Below are positions 25,028-33,781 of a DNA stretch of 64,000 nucleotides, piece after piece. The DNA is from Desulfobacteraceae bacterium. Lineage in GTDB: Bacteria; Desulfobacterota; Desulfobacteria; Desulfobacterales; Desulfobacteraceae. A program made the translations under genes and the position numbers. Where the stretch lies: NCBI GenBank assembly GCA_016744295.1, contig JADGEQ010000013.1, forward strand, positions 1 through 64,000. Direction: 5' to 3'. How positions within the stretch are numbered: position 1 is the first letter of the stretch; every line of letters begins with the position of its first letter. The notes below the pieces were generated by a model. That model worked only from the letters and a program-made list of their open reading frames with translations. It did not search any database and was not told the DNA's origin.

Positions 25028-27123
25028 AGCGCGTACCTGACTCCCATCATGCATTCGATGTGACGCCCGGGATTGACATAGACAATCTCTGTGGCATATT
25101 TCTTGTCCAAAAGGTTGACACCGGAAATAGACGTGTGAAGTGTGACCTTGGGGGCAAGGGGCCATTCCCGCCAGATTTTAATATCAACGGTCTCATAGGC
25201 TTCCATGTGGAAATAGGGCAGATCCTCGTTGTTGTCGTCATAGTACCGGCTGCCGGAAAAGCGCATAACGATCTCTCCGTTGATGAGATCAGGCCTTAAA
25301 TACCGCAGACCGATGCTTCCGTAGTAATCCGGGGAGTTTCTCAGCTGATTGCCCACATTGGCCGGATTGACCTGGTCCTCGGTTATCCGGGAGTGGTTCA
25401 GGGTAAGGGAGCTTGTAAAGGAGATGTGCCTTGTGACGGGTTGTCTCAGATAAAGTTCCAGTCCGTAGATCTCAGCCTCTCCCATGTTCCGGGATTTGAT
25501 CAAAGTGGTGCCCGGCAGTGTGGGGTGGGCATCATAGGTATAGGCCATGATGTCTTCTATGATGCCGTAATAACCTGTGACCTTGAACAGGGTTTTCCAG
25601 CGGTCCAGGGTGATGTCTGCGCCAAGGTCCGCCATCCAGGTTTTTTCAGGGCTGAGATTGGGATTTGCCTCCCTCCAGGTGGAACCGGAGTTGAGGTTCT
25701 GGAAAAACCATTTGGGGTTTCCCGGCCAGAAGGCCGTTCCGATTGAACTGTGAAGGGAAAGGGTGTCGTTGGCCCGAAACTTGATCCCTCCGCGGTAGGT
25801 CATATGGTCTTTTTTAACCGATTCCGGGGTCGGGTTGGAAGAGCCTGAGTCGTAGATGTCGCTGTATTTCCATTCATCATAGCGCAATCCGCCCAAAAGG
25901 CTCAGCCGGTCATCAAAGAAAAACATCTGGTCCTGGAGGTAGATGCCTGTCATCTCTGTTGTCAGCTCGTACCGATAGGTCTGGGCACCGGTTGTGCCAT
26001 GGTATTTGTACATCTCCTCTTCTTCCCTGGCCAGAGAAACCCCTGCGGTCAGCACATTGTTCTGGCCAAGATAAAAATCACCCTGGACTTCAACGGGAAC
26101 CCTTGTCCTGTCCCAGTCTGTCTTGAGCTTGATGGTGTCATCCACAACCACCTGGCCTGCCACAAGGCTTGCCCCCCCGTTGTCCTGGGAGGGAATTGAC
26201 TGGAATTGATACCCGGTTGTAGCGGTTATTTTGGCCCAGTCTCCCAGATCATGGGTGAGTTTGAGGTTTGTTACCAGGGTGTCTCCGTGGTCATTGATGA
26301 TAGCGTTGGGCTGGCCGCCGGAAAGATAGCGGTCCATGTAGTTGACTGCCAGGGTCAGGCTTGTTCCCTGGTCATTGTCCCACCCCATCTTGCCGGTCAC
26401 CCAGTTGTACTCATAATCATTGTCTTCCACGGACGCTGTTTTAAGATATTGGGTCTTGCCCAGCCTGTGTAGTTCCAGCATACCGTCGATGGGCTTCATC
26501 TGGTATCCGTCGGAAAAATCCCCGGAATAGGAAAACCTGTAGTTGAAATTGCCCTTGTCATCACCCACAGAAAGGCTTGGCCTGAATGTATTGTTGGAGC
26601 CGTAGGCCACACTGGCGCTGGCCCCTTCTCCTGGCTTGCCGCTGCGGGTGATGATGTTCACGGCACCGCCGGCAGCACTTGCACCGTACAATGCCGAAGA
26701 GGGCCCGAGCACAACATCCACTTGTTCGATGTCATTGGGGTGTATGGCAGGTGATAAAAATGCATGGACAGGCATGCCGTCGATGAGGTAGACGCTGCGC
26801 TGGAGAAAGTGGCCCGTACCCCTCATGTGGACCCAGGGAGGTCCCCAGGGATAGTATTGGGCCACATGCACGCCGGGTAAATCCCGGATATATTCTCCAA
26901 AATTGTTCATATAGTGGGAGGGTTGAAAATCGATATCTTCCCTGGTCACTGAAAAGGCTGTGACCGGTGAAAGGTCTGCATCTACATCTGTTTTAGTGGC
27001 AGTCACCGTCATCTCTTCCACGTGGACAGATTTCAATGCGGTCTCTTCTGCGGTTAAAGATCCGGGGATGCAGATCAAAAGGATGAGGAGCATCGTCAGC
27101 AATAAACATGTTCGTGATTTCAT
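25024..27123 (-). CDS. TonB-dependent outer-membrane receptor
   Basis: 699 residues. Signal peptide, TonB box-like EEMTVTATKTDVD, plug domain with VHMRGTGHFLQRSVYLIDGM and EQVDVVLGPSSALYGASAAG, and a 22-strand barrel ending in MMGVRYAL. The final residue here is Leu instead of the common Phe/Trp. CTCAAGGAGACCAGAAG precedes the ATG. It heads the Nik/Opp-type operon, so a metal complex or metallophore is the probable substrate. Confidence 0.9.
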   Translation of the reverse strand: MKSRTCLLLTMLLILLICIPGSLTAEETALKSVHVEEMTVTATKTDVDADLSPVTAFSVTREDIDFQPSHYMNNFGEYIRDLPGVHVAQYYPWGPPWVHMRGTGHFLQRSVYLIDGMPVHAFLSPAIHPNDIEQVDVVLGPSSALYGASAAGGAVNIITRSGKPGEGASASVAYGSNNTFRPSLSVGDDKGNFNYRFSYSGDFSDGYQMKPIDGMLELHRLGKTQYLKTASVEDNDYEYNWVTGKMGWDNDQGTSLTLAVNYMDRYLSGGQPNAIINDHGDTLVTNLKLTHDLGDWAKITATTGYQFQSIPSQDNGGASLVAGQVVVDDTIKLKTDWDRTRVPVEVQGDFYLGQNNVLTAGVSLAREEEEMYKYHGTTGAQTYRYELTTEMTGIYLQDQMFFFDDRLSLLGGLRYDEWKYSDIYDSGSSNPTPESVKKDHMTYRGGIKFRANDTLSLHSSIGTAFWPGNPKWFFQNLNSGSTWREANPNLSPEKTWMADLGADITLDRWKTLFKVTGYYGIIEDIMAYTYDAHPTLPGTTLIKSRNMGEAEIYGLELYLRQPVTRHISFTSSLTLNHSRITEDQVNPANVGNQLRNSPDYYGSIGLRYLRPDLINGEIVMRFSGSRYYDDNNEDLPYFHMEAYETVDIKIWREWPLAPKVTLHTSISGVNLLDKKYATEIVYVNPGRHIECMMGVRYAL

Positions 27124-27172
27124 CTTCTGGTCTCCTTGAGAAAATTATGCGGCCATGACCCGTTGCACCCAT

Positions 27173-27230
27173 AAAAAAAAGGCCGCGAAGAGTCCTCCTG
27201 CTCAGGAGTGTTGACCTTCGTGGCCTTTTA
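27173..27230 (-). terminator. Intrinsic terminator/attenuator in the leader of the TonB-Nik operon
   Basis: On the reverse strand AAAGGCC-CGAAG pairs with CTTCG-GGCCTTT around an inner CTCCTG/CAGGAG hairpin, followed directly by eight T. It lies about 50 bases before the receptor start codon and about 200 bases after the upstream btuB-type gene, so it could end that transcript or act as an attenuator in the leader of the receptor operon. Confidence 0.7.
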
Positions 27231-27250
27231 ACCGTATGATTTTTTTAAAA

Positions 27251-27338
27251 CAGGGTTTTTGAACAGCAGCGCTGCAACCCCTGATTGATAGTGATATGAA
27301 TTTAAAAATCCAATTCTGATGGACGGCTTCAGCCGACC
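27251..27338 (-). ncRNA. Possible structured leader (candidate riboswitch) before the terminator
   Basis: Upstream of the terminator on the reverse strand are two more hairpins: CAGGG...CCCTG enclosing the palindrome GCAGCGCTGC (27251-27283) and GG-CGGC-TGAA-GCCG-CC (27321-27338). No known riboswitch signature (cobalamin, NiCo, SAM, TPP) was recognised in them. A leader with an aptamer-like part and a terminator would fit a metal- or cofactor-sensing switch, but it is only a structural resemblance. Confidence 0.3.
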
Positions 27339-27351
27339 GGTTCGAGTGAGT

Positions 27352-27379
27352 CAATATAGTGCTCAGAATATATTGTCAA
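27352..27379 (-). promoter_or_regulatory. Promoter with overlapping inverted repeat before the TonB-Nik operon
   Basis: Reverse-strand TTGACA (27379-27374) and TATATT (27358-27353) are 15 bases apart (17 for the weaker TATTGA). CAATATA (27352-27358) and TATATTG (27369-27375), ten bases apart, are perfect inverted repeats that overlap both boxes, an operator-like arrangement. It is not a NikR box (GTATGA-N16-TCATAC is absent). Confidence 0.45.
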
Positions 27380-27436
27380 GCTTTTTTGACTCAAAACCGG
27401 ATTTGATCATTTTTACTATAATTTATTCAACACGGA

Positions 27437-29515
27437 TCAGAACCGATATTCAAGGCCCATATAAAAAGAACGGCCTGGCATCCAGCTGTCCTCGTTGGTG
27501 GAATAGTATTCATCAAACAGGTTATGAATCGAGGCTTTTACCCGGACTTCCCCCTGTTTTTCAAACCTGAAAAGACGCTGGCTGCAGCTGATATCCACAA
27601 CCCATGCATCTCCGACATCTTCCAGTTTTTCCTGGGAAACGGTTTGGCTGCTTCCAGATGACTTGTCAACCGCATACTGAGTTCCGTAATAGGTGGCATC
27701 AAGGCTTGCGGTCAGGCCGAACTCCTTGGAAGCAAACTCTATACCTGCGGACAGACTGTCCTTGGAACGATCCGGCAAATTCCAGCCGTTGTCATCTTCA
27801 AACACCAGCAGATGGGTCCAGTACAGGTAGGGTTCCAGCTGAAAATTGTATCCCAGGTATTGGGCTATATTAAATCGCACACCCGTCTCGATTCCCTGAA
27901 TTTCAGCTGAATCCACATTATAATACCAATAATGTTTGTCATTATAATGCGCATCGGCGCTGTGGGTCTCATATCCGATCATATCCTGGTAATCGCTGTA
28001 AAACCAGGTGGCAGAGAAAAACAGGGAATTCAAGTCCAGATCAAACCCCAGATCAAAGTTGTCGCTTTTTTCCGGTTCTATATCCGGGTTGCCCACAAAG
28101 GGGGTTCTCATCATGATGGTATAACCGGTCAACTGCCTGGGCAGCGGCATTTTAAACGCCTTGGCATAATTGGCCCGCAGCTTGAGAATATCCATGGGGC
28201 TGTATGCAATACCAAAAGACGGCGTCACGCTATCTTTGTCAACGTCTCTGGATATCCTTAGATCATCTTTTCTTTTCCAGGCATTCACCGAAACATCAAA
28301 GGTATCATAACGGATACCGGCAGACAGGGTCAGATTCTTTTTTTCAAGCAGGTGCATTTTACCCAACAGGAAACCACCGATATTGTCATAATCGCTTTGA
28401 GCGGTGTTCTGGGTTGACGAACTGGCGGCTTCACCATCCTGGCGCTGGTCAAACTCGTAGGACATCCAGTCTACACCGGAAACGATATTGAAAAGACCGA
28501 AGTCATGGCTGACCTGGAGCTGGGAGCCTTGGAATTCGTTGTTGTTCTTGGACAGCGGCAACTGGGTGAGGCTGGATTTGGTGAACCGTTCCAGATCGTA
28601 ATTAACCTCGCCCAGAAAATAGCGGGCAAGCCAGGTTGTTGAACGGGATTCGTTGCTCCCTTCATAGGACAGGTCAATGGTATGGTTGTCCCTGTTCTGA
28701 CGGGTATAATAATTATAAGATCTGGCAGCATCTTCACCCTTGCCGGCATTGTTGGTGTCCGATCCCTGGACAATCAGTCCAAAGCGATTGTTTTCGTTGA
28801 GGTTCCAGCCGGCATTTAGATTGTAACGGATTCGATCTTTTACATCGCTGTTTTCGTATTTTTCTCCATTTCCCAGTTTATAGTCATCCCTGGAGTAGTA
28901 GGCAGCGGACAGGGCCAAATCCACCGGGCCTTTTTTCCCTGACACCCCCGCCTTGTAACGTTGTTCATTCCAGGAGCCGATACCAGCTTCCACAAAACCT
29001 TTTGGGGTCTTTCCCCCTCTTTTAGTGATGACATTGATGACCCCGCCCATGGCGGCAGCCCCATACTGAACCGCTCCGGGTCCCCGGATCACCTCAATGC
29101 GTTCCGCATTTTCCAGGCCGATATTGCCCAGGAAATCAGAACCGGTGCGATGGCCGTCCACCAGCACCAGAATATCCCCGGCAATATCAAACCCATGCAT
29201 GGAAGTACGCCCCCCTCGAATGACCACACCTTCGTTTCCATAGCTGGCCGCCCCATCACTATAGACTTGAATTCCGACTTTTTTCAGCAAATCCGTCACA
29301 GAAACAGCGCCCGAGCCTTCGATATCTTTTGCGGTAAAAATGGTAATATTTTGACTTACATTTCTCAGGCTTTCTTGGGTCCTGTTTGCAGTCACAACAA
29401 TAGTATCCAATTCACAACTTTCTTCAGTCTGTGTTTGCAAATCTTGTGCAAAACTTGTTGCACAGCACAGCAACACAATTAACAATCCCATCAACTCCAG
29501 CCTTACCAGTTTCAT
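27437..29515 (-). CDS. btuB: BtuB-type TonB-dependent receptor (cobalamin-regulated)
   Basis: 692 residues from ATG 29515 with AAAGGAGAACGATACA upstream; the frame before it is leader RNA. Signal peptide ends SFAQDLQTQ; the TonB box is ELDTIVVTANRTQ; the plug carries GVVIRGGRTSMHGFDIAGDI and the AERIEVIRGPGAVQYGAAAM block. The last residues GLEYRF end in Phe as a barrel should. The gene follows a cobalamin riboswitch and terminator, which strongly implies uptake of cobalamin or a corrinoid. The name btuB rests on that regulation; related receptors for other ligands look alike. Confidence 0.85.
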   Translation of the reverse strand: MKLVRLELMGLLIVLLCCATSFAQDLQTQTEESCELDTIVVTANRTQESLRNVSQNITIFTAKDIEGSGAVSVTDLLKKVGIQVYSDGAASYGNEGVVIRGGRTSMHGFDIAGDILVLVDGHRTGSDFLGNIGLENAERIEVIRGPGAVQYGAAAMGGVINVITKRGGKTPKGFVEAGIGSWNEQRYKAGVSGKKGPVDLALSAAYYSRDDYKLGNGEKYENSDVKDRIRYNLNAGWNLNENNRFGLIVQGSDTNNAGKGEDAARSYNYYTRQNRDNHTIDLSYEGSNESRSTTWLARYFLGEVNYDLERFTKSSLTQLPLSKNNNEFQGSQLQVSHDFGLFNIVSGVDWMSYEFDQRQDGEAASSSTQNTAQSDYDNIGGFLLGKMHLLEKKNLTLSAGIRYDTFDVSVNAWKRKDDLRISRDVDKDSVTPSFGIAYSPMDILKLRANYAKAFKMPLPRQLTGYTIMMRTPFVGNPDIEPEKSDNFDLGFDLDLNSLFFSATWFYSDYQDMIGYETHSADAHYNDKHYWYYNVDSAEIQGIETGVRFNIAQYLGYNFQLEPYLYWTHLLVFEDDNGWNLPDRSKDSLSAGIEFASKEFGLTASLDATYYGTQYAVDKSSGSSQTVSQEKLEDVGDAWVVDISCSQRLFRFEKQGEVRVKASIHNLFDEYYSTNEDSWMPGRSFYMGLEYRF

Positions 29516-29544
29516 TGTATCGTTCTCCTTTGGTTGTGGAATCA

Positions 29545-29582
29545 ACAAAAAAAAAGATCCCGGGGACATTCCCCGAGATCTT
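29545..29582 (-). terminator. Riboswitch expression-platform terminator
   Basis: AAGATCTCGGGGA-ATG-TCCCCGGGATCTT followed by nine T on the reverse strand, about 30 bases before the receptor start codon and 60 bases after the aptamer. A classical transcription-off platform. Confidence 0.92.
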
Positions 29583-29640
29583 CCGTTTTTAAAATCTCTA
29601 TTATGCCTCTGCACAGTTCCACGCTGCGCAAAAAACTATA

Positions 29641-29810
29641 TTTACAAGCAGGTCTTCCGGCTTTGGGTCATCCCTGTTTCTGCGCCTTCCCGTGATGTCA
29701 CAGTGGCATATGGCAGAACAGGTAACCATTCACGGCGGCGGAACCGCAACAGAATTTAACTGTTTTCCCTTTTAAGGTTCAAAAGCCTAAGCGCCTGAAC
29801 CACTTGCAAA
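29641..29810 (-). ncRNA. Cobalamin (B12) riboswitch
   Basis: On the reverse strand the aptamer begins TTTGCAAG and closes with CTTGTAAA (P1). Inside are GGTTC...AAAAGGGAA, TGCCACTGTGAC, GGGAAGGCGC, then GATGACCC and AAAGCCGGAAGACCTGC, the conserved core of cobalamin riboswitches. It is followed by the terminator at 29545-29582 and the btuB-type gene. Binding of cobalamin should stop transcription. Confidence 0.95.
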
Positions 29811-29821
29811 TGCAATATTTG

Positions 29822-29849
29822 CTTATACGATGATTGCTCTTTTTGTCAA
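29822..29849 (-). promoter_or_regulatory. Promoter of the cobalamin-regulated receptor
   Basis: Reverse-strand TTGACA (29849-29844) and TATAAG (29827-29822), 16-base spacer. Transcription would start a few bases before the aptamer. Confidence 0.65.
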
Positions 29850-29873
29850 CTATAATTATAGGTATGTAGATAA

Positions 29874-30854
29874 TTATTTTTTATAGGTTAAGGGAAAATG
29901 ACAGGCCACAAATTCACCCGGAAAGGCTTCCAACAATTGGGGGGATTTTGTTCTGCAGATTTTTTTGGCATAGGCGCAACGGTTCTCAAAGGCGCACCCC
30001 TTGGGGATGTTAAAAAGACTGGGCACTTCTCCTTTAATACTGGGTGGTTGGGTTTTTGTCAGGGGATCTGCGATATACACGCTTTCCATCAGTACTCGTG
30101 TATAGGGGTGCCGGGGGGTTCTGTGTGACAAATTTGCCGGTGTGATTTCCACGATTTTGCCCAGGTACATCACAATGATCCGCTGGCAAAAATAATCCAC
30201 CAGGGCAAGGTCGTGTGAAATAAACAGATAGGTCATCTTAAACTGATCGCCCAATTTTTGCAGCAAGAGGATGATCTGTGCCTGAACCGATACATCCAGG
30301 GCTGCAGTGGGTTCATCCAAAATGATAAATTCAGGCGTAAGGGCCAGGGCCCTTGCAATGACAGCCCGCTGTTTCTGCCCCCCCGATAATTGGTGGGGAT
30401 AGGAACGGCAATGTTCCGGTTTCAGGCCAACCATGTCCAGCAGTTCTAAAATACGCTCATTTATCTGGGGTTGTGTCAAGGAGACCCTTTGAATTTTAAA
30501 CACCTCTTCTAAACTGCGGTAGATGGAGTTTCGGGGATCAAGGGATGAATGGGGGTCCTGGAAAACCATTTGCATTTTGCGCCTCAAATGGCGCAACTGG
30601 CTTTTGCCGATACAATTGATATCCTGTCCAGCAAATGAAATTTTTCCGCCGGTGGGGGGTATCAGGTTTAAAATAAGCCTTGCAAGGGTGGATTTACCGC
30701 AGCCGGATTCACCCACAACCCCCAGGGACTCCCCTTTGAAAATATCAAATGAGATATCATTTACCGCTTTTACCTCACCTGTTTTCCGATGCATCAATCC
30801 GCCTAATACGGGGAAAAATTTGGACAGGTGTCGGATCTTAACAAGGGGGCTCAT
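29874..30854 (-). CDS. Dipeptide/oligopeptide ABC ATPase, DppF/OppF-like
   Basis: 326 residues from ATG 30854 (GGAGAACAGCGCC upstream, inside the preceding gene's end). Walker A GESGCGKS, signature LSGGQKQRAVIARAL, Walker B FIILDEPTAALD, and a C-terminal Cys-rich module (CAFENRCAYAKKIC) typical of peptide transporters. It is the final gene of a long operon. Confidence 0.9.
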   Translation of the reverse strand: MSPLVKIRHLSKFFPVLGGLMHRKTGEVKAVNDISFDIFKGESLGVVGESGCGKSTLARLILNLIPPTGGKISFAGQDINCIGKSQLRHLRRKMQMVFQDPHSSLDPRNSIYRSLEEVFKIQRVSLTQPQINERILELLDMVGLKPEHCRSYPHQLSGGQKQRAVIARALALTPEFIILDEPTAALDVSVQAQIILLLQKLGDQFKMTYLFISHDLALVDYFCQRIIVMYLGKIVEITPANLSHRTPRHPYTRVLMESVYIADPLTKTQPPSIKGEVPSLFNIPKGCAFENRCAYAKKICRTKSPQLLEAFPGEFVACHFPLTYKK

Positions 30855-31833
30855 GGCGCTGTTCTCCATTGGGGGAAAATTGATGGCATTTTACCCGTGT
30901 ATTGTTTCGGGTTTGTATTGTGTCGGGGGGATTTACCCTGCAATATGGTGTTGCCAGGGGACAGCGGGGGTGGTATCTGCACCCGTCGGGAAATGTTCTC
31001 ACGCTGGGGACATTTCCCGGAATGGCGTGTAAAGATCTGTCTGCCATGCCAAGTTTGGGGATACAATCAAGCAACGCCTGGGTGTAAGGATGTTGGGGCT
31101 CCGTGAAAACCGATGTGACCGGACCGGTTTCCACCACATTTCCAGCATACAGGACCACCACCCGATCACACAGGTGGGAAATGATCCCCAGATCATGGGT
31201 AATCATAATCAACCCGATATTGTGTTTTTGGGTGGTTTGTTTGAACAATTCAATAATCTGTGCCTGGACGGTAACATCCAGGGCTGTGGTGGGTTCATCT
31301 GCAATCAGAAGTTTGGGGTCGGCGCAAAGCCCCATGGCAATGACAATTCTCTGTTTTAAGCCGCCTGAAAGTTGATGGGGATATTGGTTAAATACTTTTT
31401 CTGCATTGGGAATGCCGAGGGATGTCATCACATCAACTGCCCTTTTTTGGGCATGGGCGCGGGTGATGGTCAGGTGCAGTTTCAAGCCCTCCACAATCTG
31501 GTCCCCCACTCGGTAAACCGGGTCCAGGGATGTCATGGGGTTTTGGGATATCAAGGAGATCTGGTTTCCCCTTAATTGCTGGTATTGTTTTTCAGAAATG
31601 GCCAGCAGATCCTGATCATTGAAAAGAATTTTGCCCCCGGAAACCTGGCCGTTCAGAAAAGGAAGCAGCCCCATGATCGCCTGGGCGGTGACGGATTTGC
31701 CGGAACCGGTTTCTCCCACAAGCCCCACTATCTCGCCTGGATCAATATCAAAACTGATGCCGCTCAAGGGTTCAACCACCCCGTCCCGGGTTTTAAAGGA
31801 TACCTGCAGGTTTTCCACCGTTAAGAGGCTCAT
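30838..31833 (-). CDS. Dipeptide/oligopeptide ABC ATPase, DppD/OppD-like
   Basis: 331 residues. Walker A GETGSGKS, signature LSGGLKQRIVIAMGL, Walker B LLIADEPTTALD, and a C-terminal CRYHPRCPLATPYC module. The start overlaps the permease stop by four bases, and GGAGGACACCC lies upstream. Confidence 0.9.
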   Translation of the reverse strand: MSLLTVENLQVSFKTRDGVVEPLSGISFDIDPGEIVGLVGETGSGKSVTAQAIMGLLPFLNGQVSGGKILFNDQDLLAISEKQYQQLRGNQISLISQNPMTSLDPVYRVGDQIVEGLKLHLTITRAHAQKRAVDVMTSLGIPNAEKVFNQYPHQLSGGLKQRIVIAMGLCADPKLLIADEPTTALDVTVQAQIIELFKQTTQKHNIGLIMITHDLGIISHLCDRVVVLYAGNVVETGPVTSVFTEPQHPYTQALLDCIPKLGMADRSLHAIPGNVPSVRTFPDGCRYHPRCPLATPYCRVNPPDTIQTRNNTRVKCHQFSPNGEQRHEPPC

Positions 31834-32714
31834 TTAAGGGTGTCCTCCCGAATGTCCATGATGTCCACCAGGGCATCCCCGAAAAGATTGAACCCCAAAA
31901 CCGTGACCATCATGGCAAGGCCCGGAAAGACAATAACCCATGGAGAAATAAACAAATACGCGGTTCCATTGCTCATCATGGCGCCCCAACTGGGCATGGG
32001 CGGCTGGGCCCCCATGCCTAAAAATCCAAGGGTTGCTTCCAGTACAATGGCCTGACCGATGCCAATGGTAGCGGCAACAATCACCGGCGCAATGGCATTG
32101 GGAAAAAGGTGTTTAAACAAAATAGTGAAATCCCTAGCTCCCAGGGAACGGGTGGCTTCCACATAGATTTCATTTTTAAGCATGAGAATCTGTCCCCTTA
32201 TCAACCGGGCATATTGGGCCCAATAGGTCACTGCAATGGCAATGATGACACACTCAATCCCTGCTCCCACAACGGCAACCAAAAGCAGGGCCACAAGGAT
32301 TTCCGGCAGGGACCAGGTCAGATCCGTGACAACCGAGAGGCACTGATCCAGCCAGCCACCGTAATATCCGGCAAGGGACCCCAGGATCACCCCTATAAAA
32401 ACAGACAGACCCACCGAAACAACACCGACATATACCGAAATCCGGGAGCCGTGGAGAATTCTACTGAACACATCCCTTCCAAACTCGTCAGTTCCCATGA
32501 AATGCGCCATTGACGGCGGGCTGTTCATGATACTAAAGTCTTGCTCCTTAAAGGAATAAGGGGAAATAAAATCAGCAGATATGGCAATAAGGATAAGCGC
32601 TGCAATGATGATAACACCCACCAGGCCGGCCTTGTTTGATTTTAATTTTTTCACACGTCTCAGCCACCGGTTGGCAGGCGGCTTGATATTTTCTGAATTT
32701 TGAATAGTTTCCAT
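31830..32714 (-). CDS. Dipeptide ABC permease, DppC-like
   Basis: 294 residues. A cytoplasmic N-terminus (about 30 residues) precedes six helices; MGTDEFGRDVFSRILHGSRI and the loop ATRSLGARDFTILFKHLFPN are DppC signatures. Confidence 0.9.
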   Translation of the reverse strand: METIQNSENIKPPANRWLRRVKKLKSNKAGLVGVIIIAALILIAISADFISPYSFKEQDFSIMNSPPSMAHFMGTDEFGRDVFSRILHGSRISVYVGVVSVGLSVFIGVILGSLAGYYGGWLDQCLSVVTDLTWSLPEILVALLLVAVVGAGIECVIIAIAVTYWAQYARLIRGQILMLKNEIYVEATRSLGARDFTILFKHLFPNAIAPVIVAATIGIGQAIVLEATLGFLGMGAQPPMPSWGAMMSNGTAYLFISPWVIVFPGLAMMVTVLGFNLFGDALVDIMDIREDTLK

Positions 32715-32742
32715 GGTTGATTGCTATAAATAATTCCTAGGT

Positions 32743-33669
32743 TTACTGGTGTTGATCCCTTACCCTGGGATCTGCGAATGCATACAATATGTCGGCCAAA
32801 AAAGTGCCCATCATGATGCTCATGGCAAGAATCAGCATGGCACCCTGGATGACGGGATAATCCCTTCGGAACAGGGCGGTGACCAATAACTGTCCCAGAC
32901 CCGGCCTGCCAAAAACGATTTCAACGGTTACGGTTCCCCCCAGTACCCATCCGATCCGCAATCCCAGGATGGTAATGACCGGTATCAATGCATTCCTTAA
33001 AATATGTTTCAGCAGGATTGCTTTTTTCCCAAGTCCCTTGGCATGGAGCATTACGATGAAATCCTTGGCGGCCACTTCCAGCATGGCCACCCGTGTGACC
33101 CTTGCAATGAGTCCGGCACCGCCCAGTCCCACTGTGATGGCCGGAAGCACCAGAGACATCAGGGTGCCGGAACCTGAAATCGGGAACCAGGTTAACCACA
33201 CGGCAAACACCAGGATAAGGATCAGCCCCAGCCAGAAAGCAGGGATGGTGACCCCGAACAATGCCACCAGCATGGCCAGGTGATCAAAAATAGTGTTTTT
33301 GGCTGACGCAGAAATGATACCCATGGAAACCCCTAATCCAAAGGAAAGTGCAATGGCGGTGAGCCCCAGGGAAAGGCTATAGGGCAGATGGTGAATTAAG
33401 AGTTCTGTTACCGGTCGTTTCTCAATGATGGATCGGCCCAGATCCCCGTGAAGCATATTTTTAAACCAGATAAAATACTGAACCGGAACGGGTTTGTCCA
33501 GGTTGTATTTTTCAATCAGCTTTTGTTCATGAACCTTGGTCATTCCCGGTCCCATAAGATTGTCTATGGGATTGCCGGGTACAATGTGAATCAGGGAAAA
33601 TATAATGATGGACACCGCAACAAATATGGGAATCATCAGCAGGGAACGGCGTAGAACAAACTGCCACAT
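32743..33669 (-). CDS. Dipeptide ABC permease, DppB-like
   Basis: 308 residues, six helices. The N-terminal MWQFVLRRSLLMIPIFVAVS and the loop MLHAKGLGKKAILLKHILRN followed by GGTVTVEIVFGRPGLG are typical of DppB. AGAAGAAAAAA upstream is a weak ribosome site. Confidence 0.9.
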   Translation of the reverse strand: MWQFVLRRSLLMIPIFVAVSIIIFSLIHIVPGNPIDNLMGPGMTKVHEQKLIEKYNLDKPVPVQYFIWFKNMLHGDLGRSIIEKRPVTELLIHHLPYSLSLGLTAIALSFGLGVSMGIISASAKNTIFDHLAMLVALFGVTIPAFWLGLILILVFAVWLTWFPISGSGTLMSLVLPAITVGLGGAGLIARVTRVAMLEVAAKDFIVMLHAKGLGKKAILLKHILRNALIPVITILGLRIGWVLGGTVTVEIVFGRPGLGQLLVTALFRRDYPVIQGAMLILAMSIMMGTFLADILYAFADPRVRDQHQ

Positions 33670-33781
33670 TTTTTTTCTTCTCCAAATAAATTTTTCTGTT
33701 ATTTTTTTTGGGGCCCTCTGAGCTCAATATTTTTAATGCAAAATCCACAGAGATCAGAGGGCTTTTTAAGGAGAAGACCGG

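Noticed and set aside
27231-27240. NikR box (GTATGA)
   Set aside because: Only one half-site; the TCATAC partner is missing.
27124-27436. Second cobalamin riboswitch before the TonB-Nik operon
   Set aside because: GCCACTG and AAAGCC-GGAAGACC core elements are absent, unlike the true one at 29641-29810.
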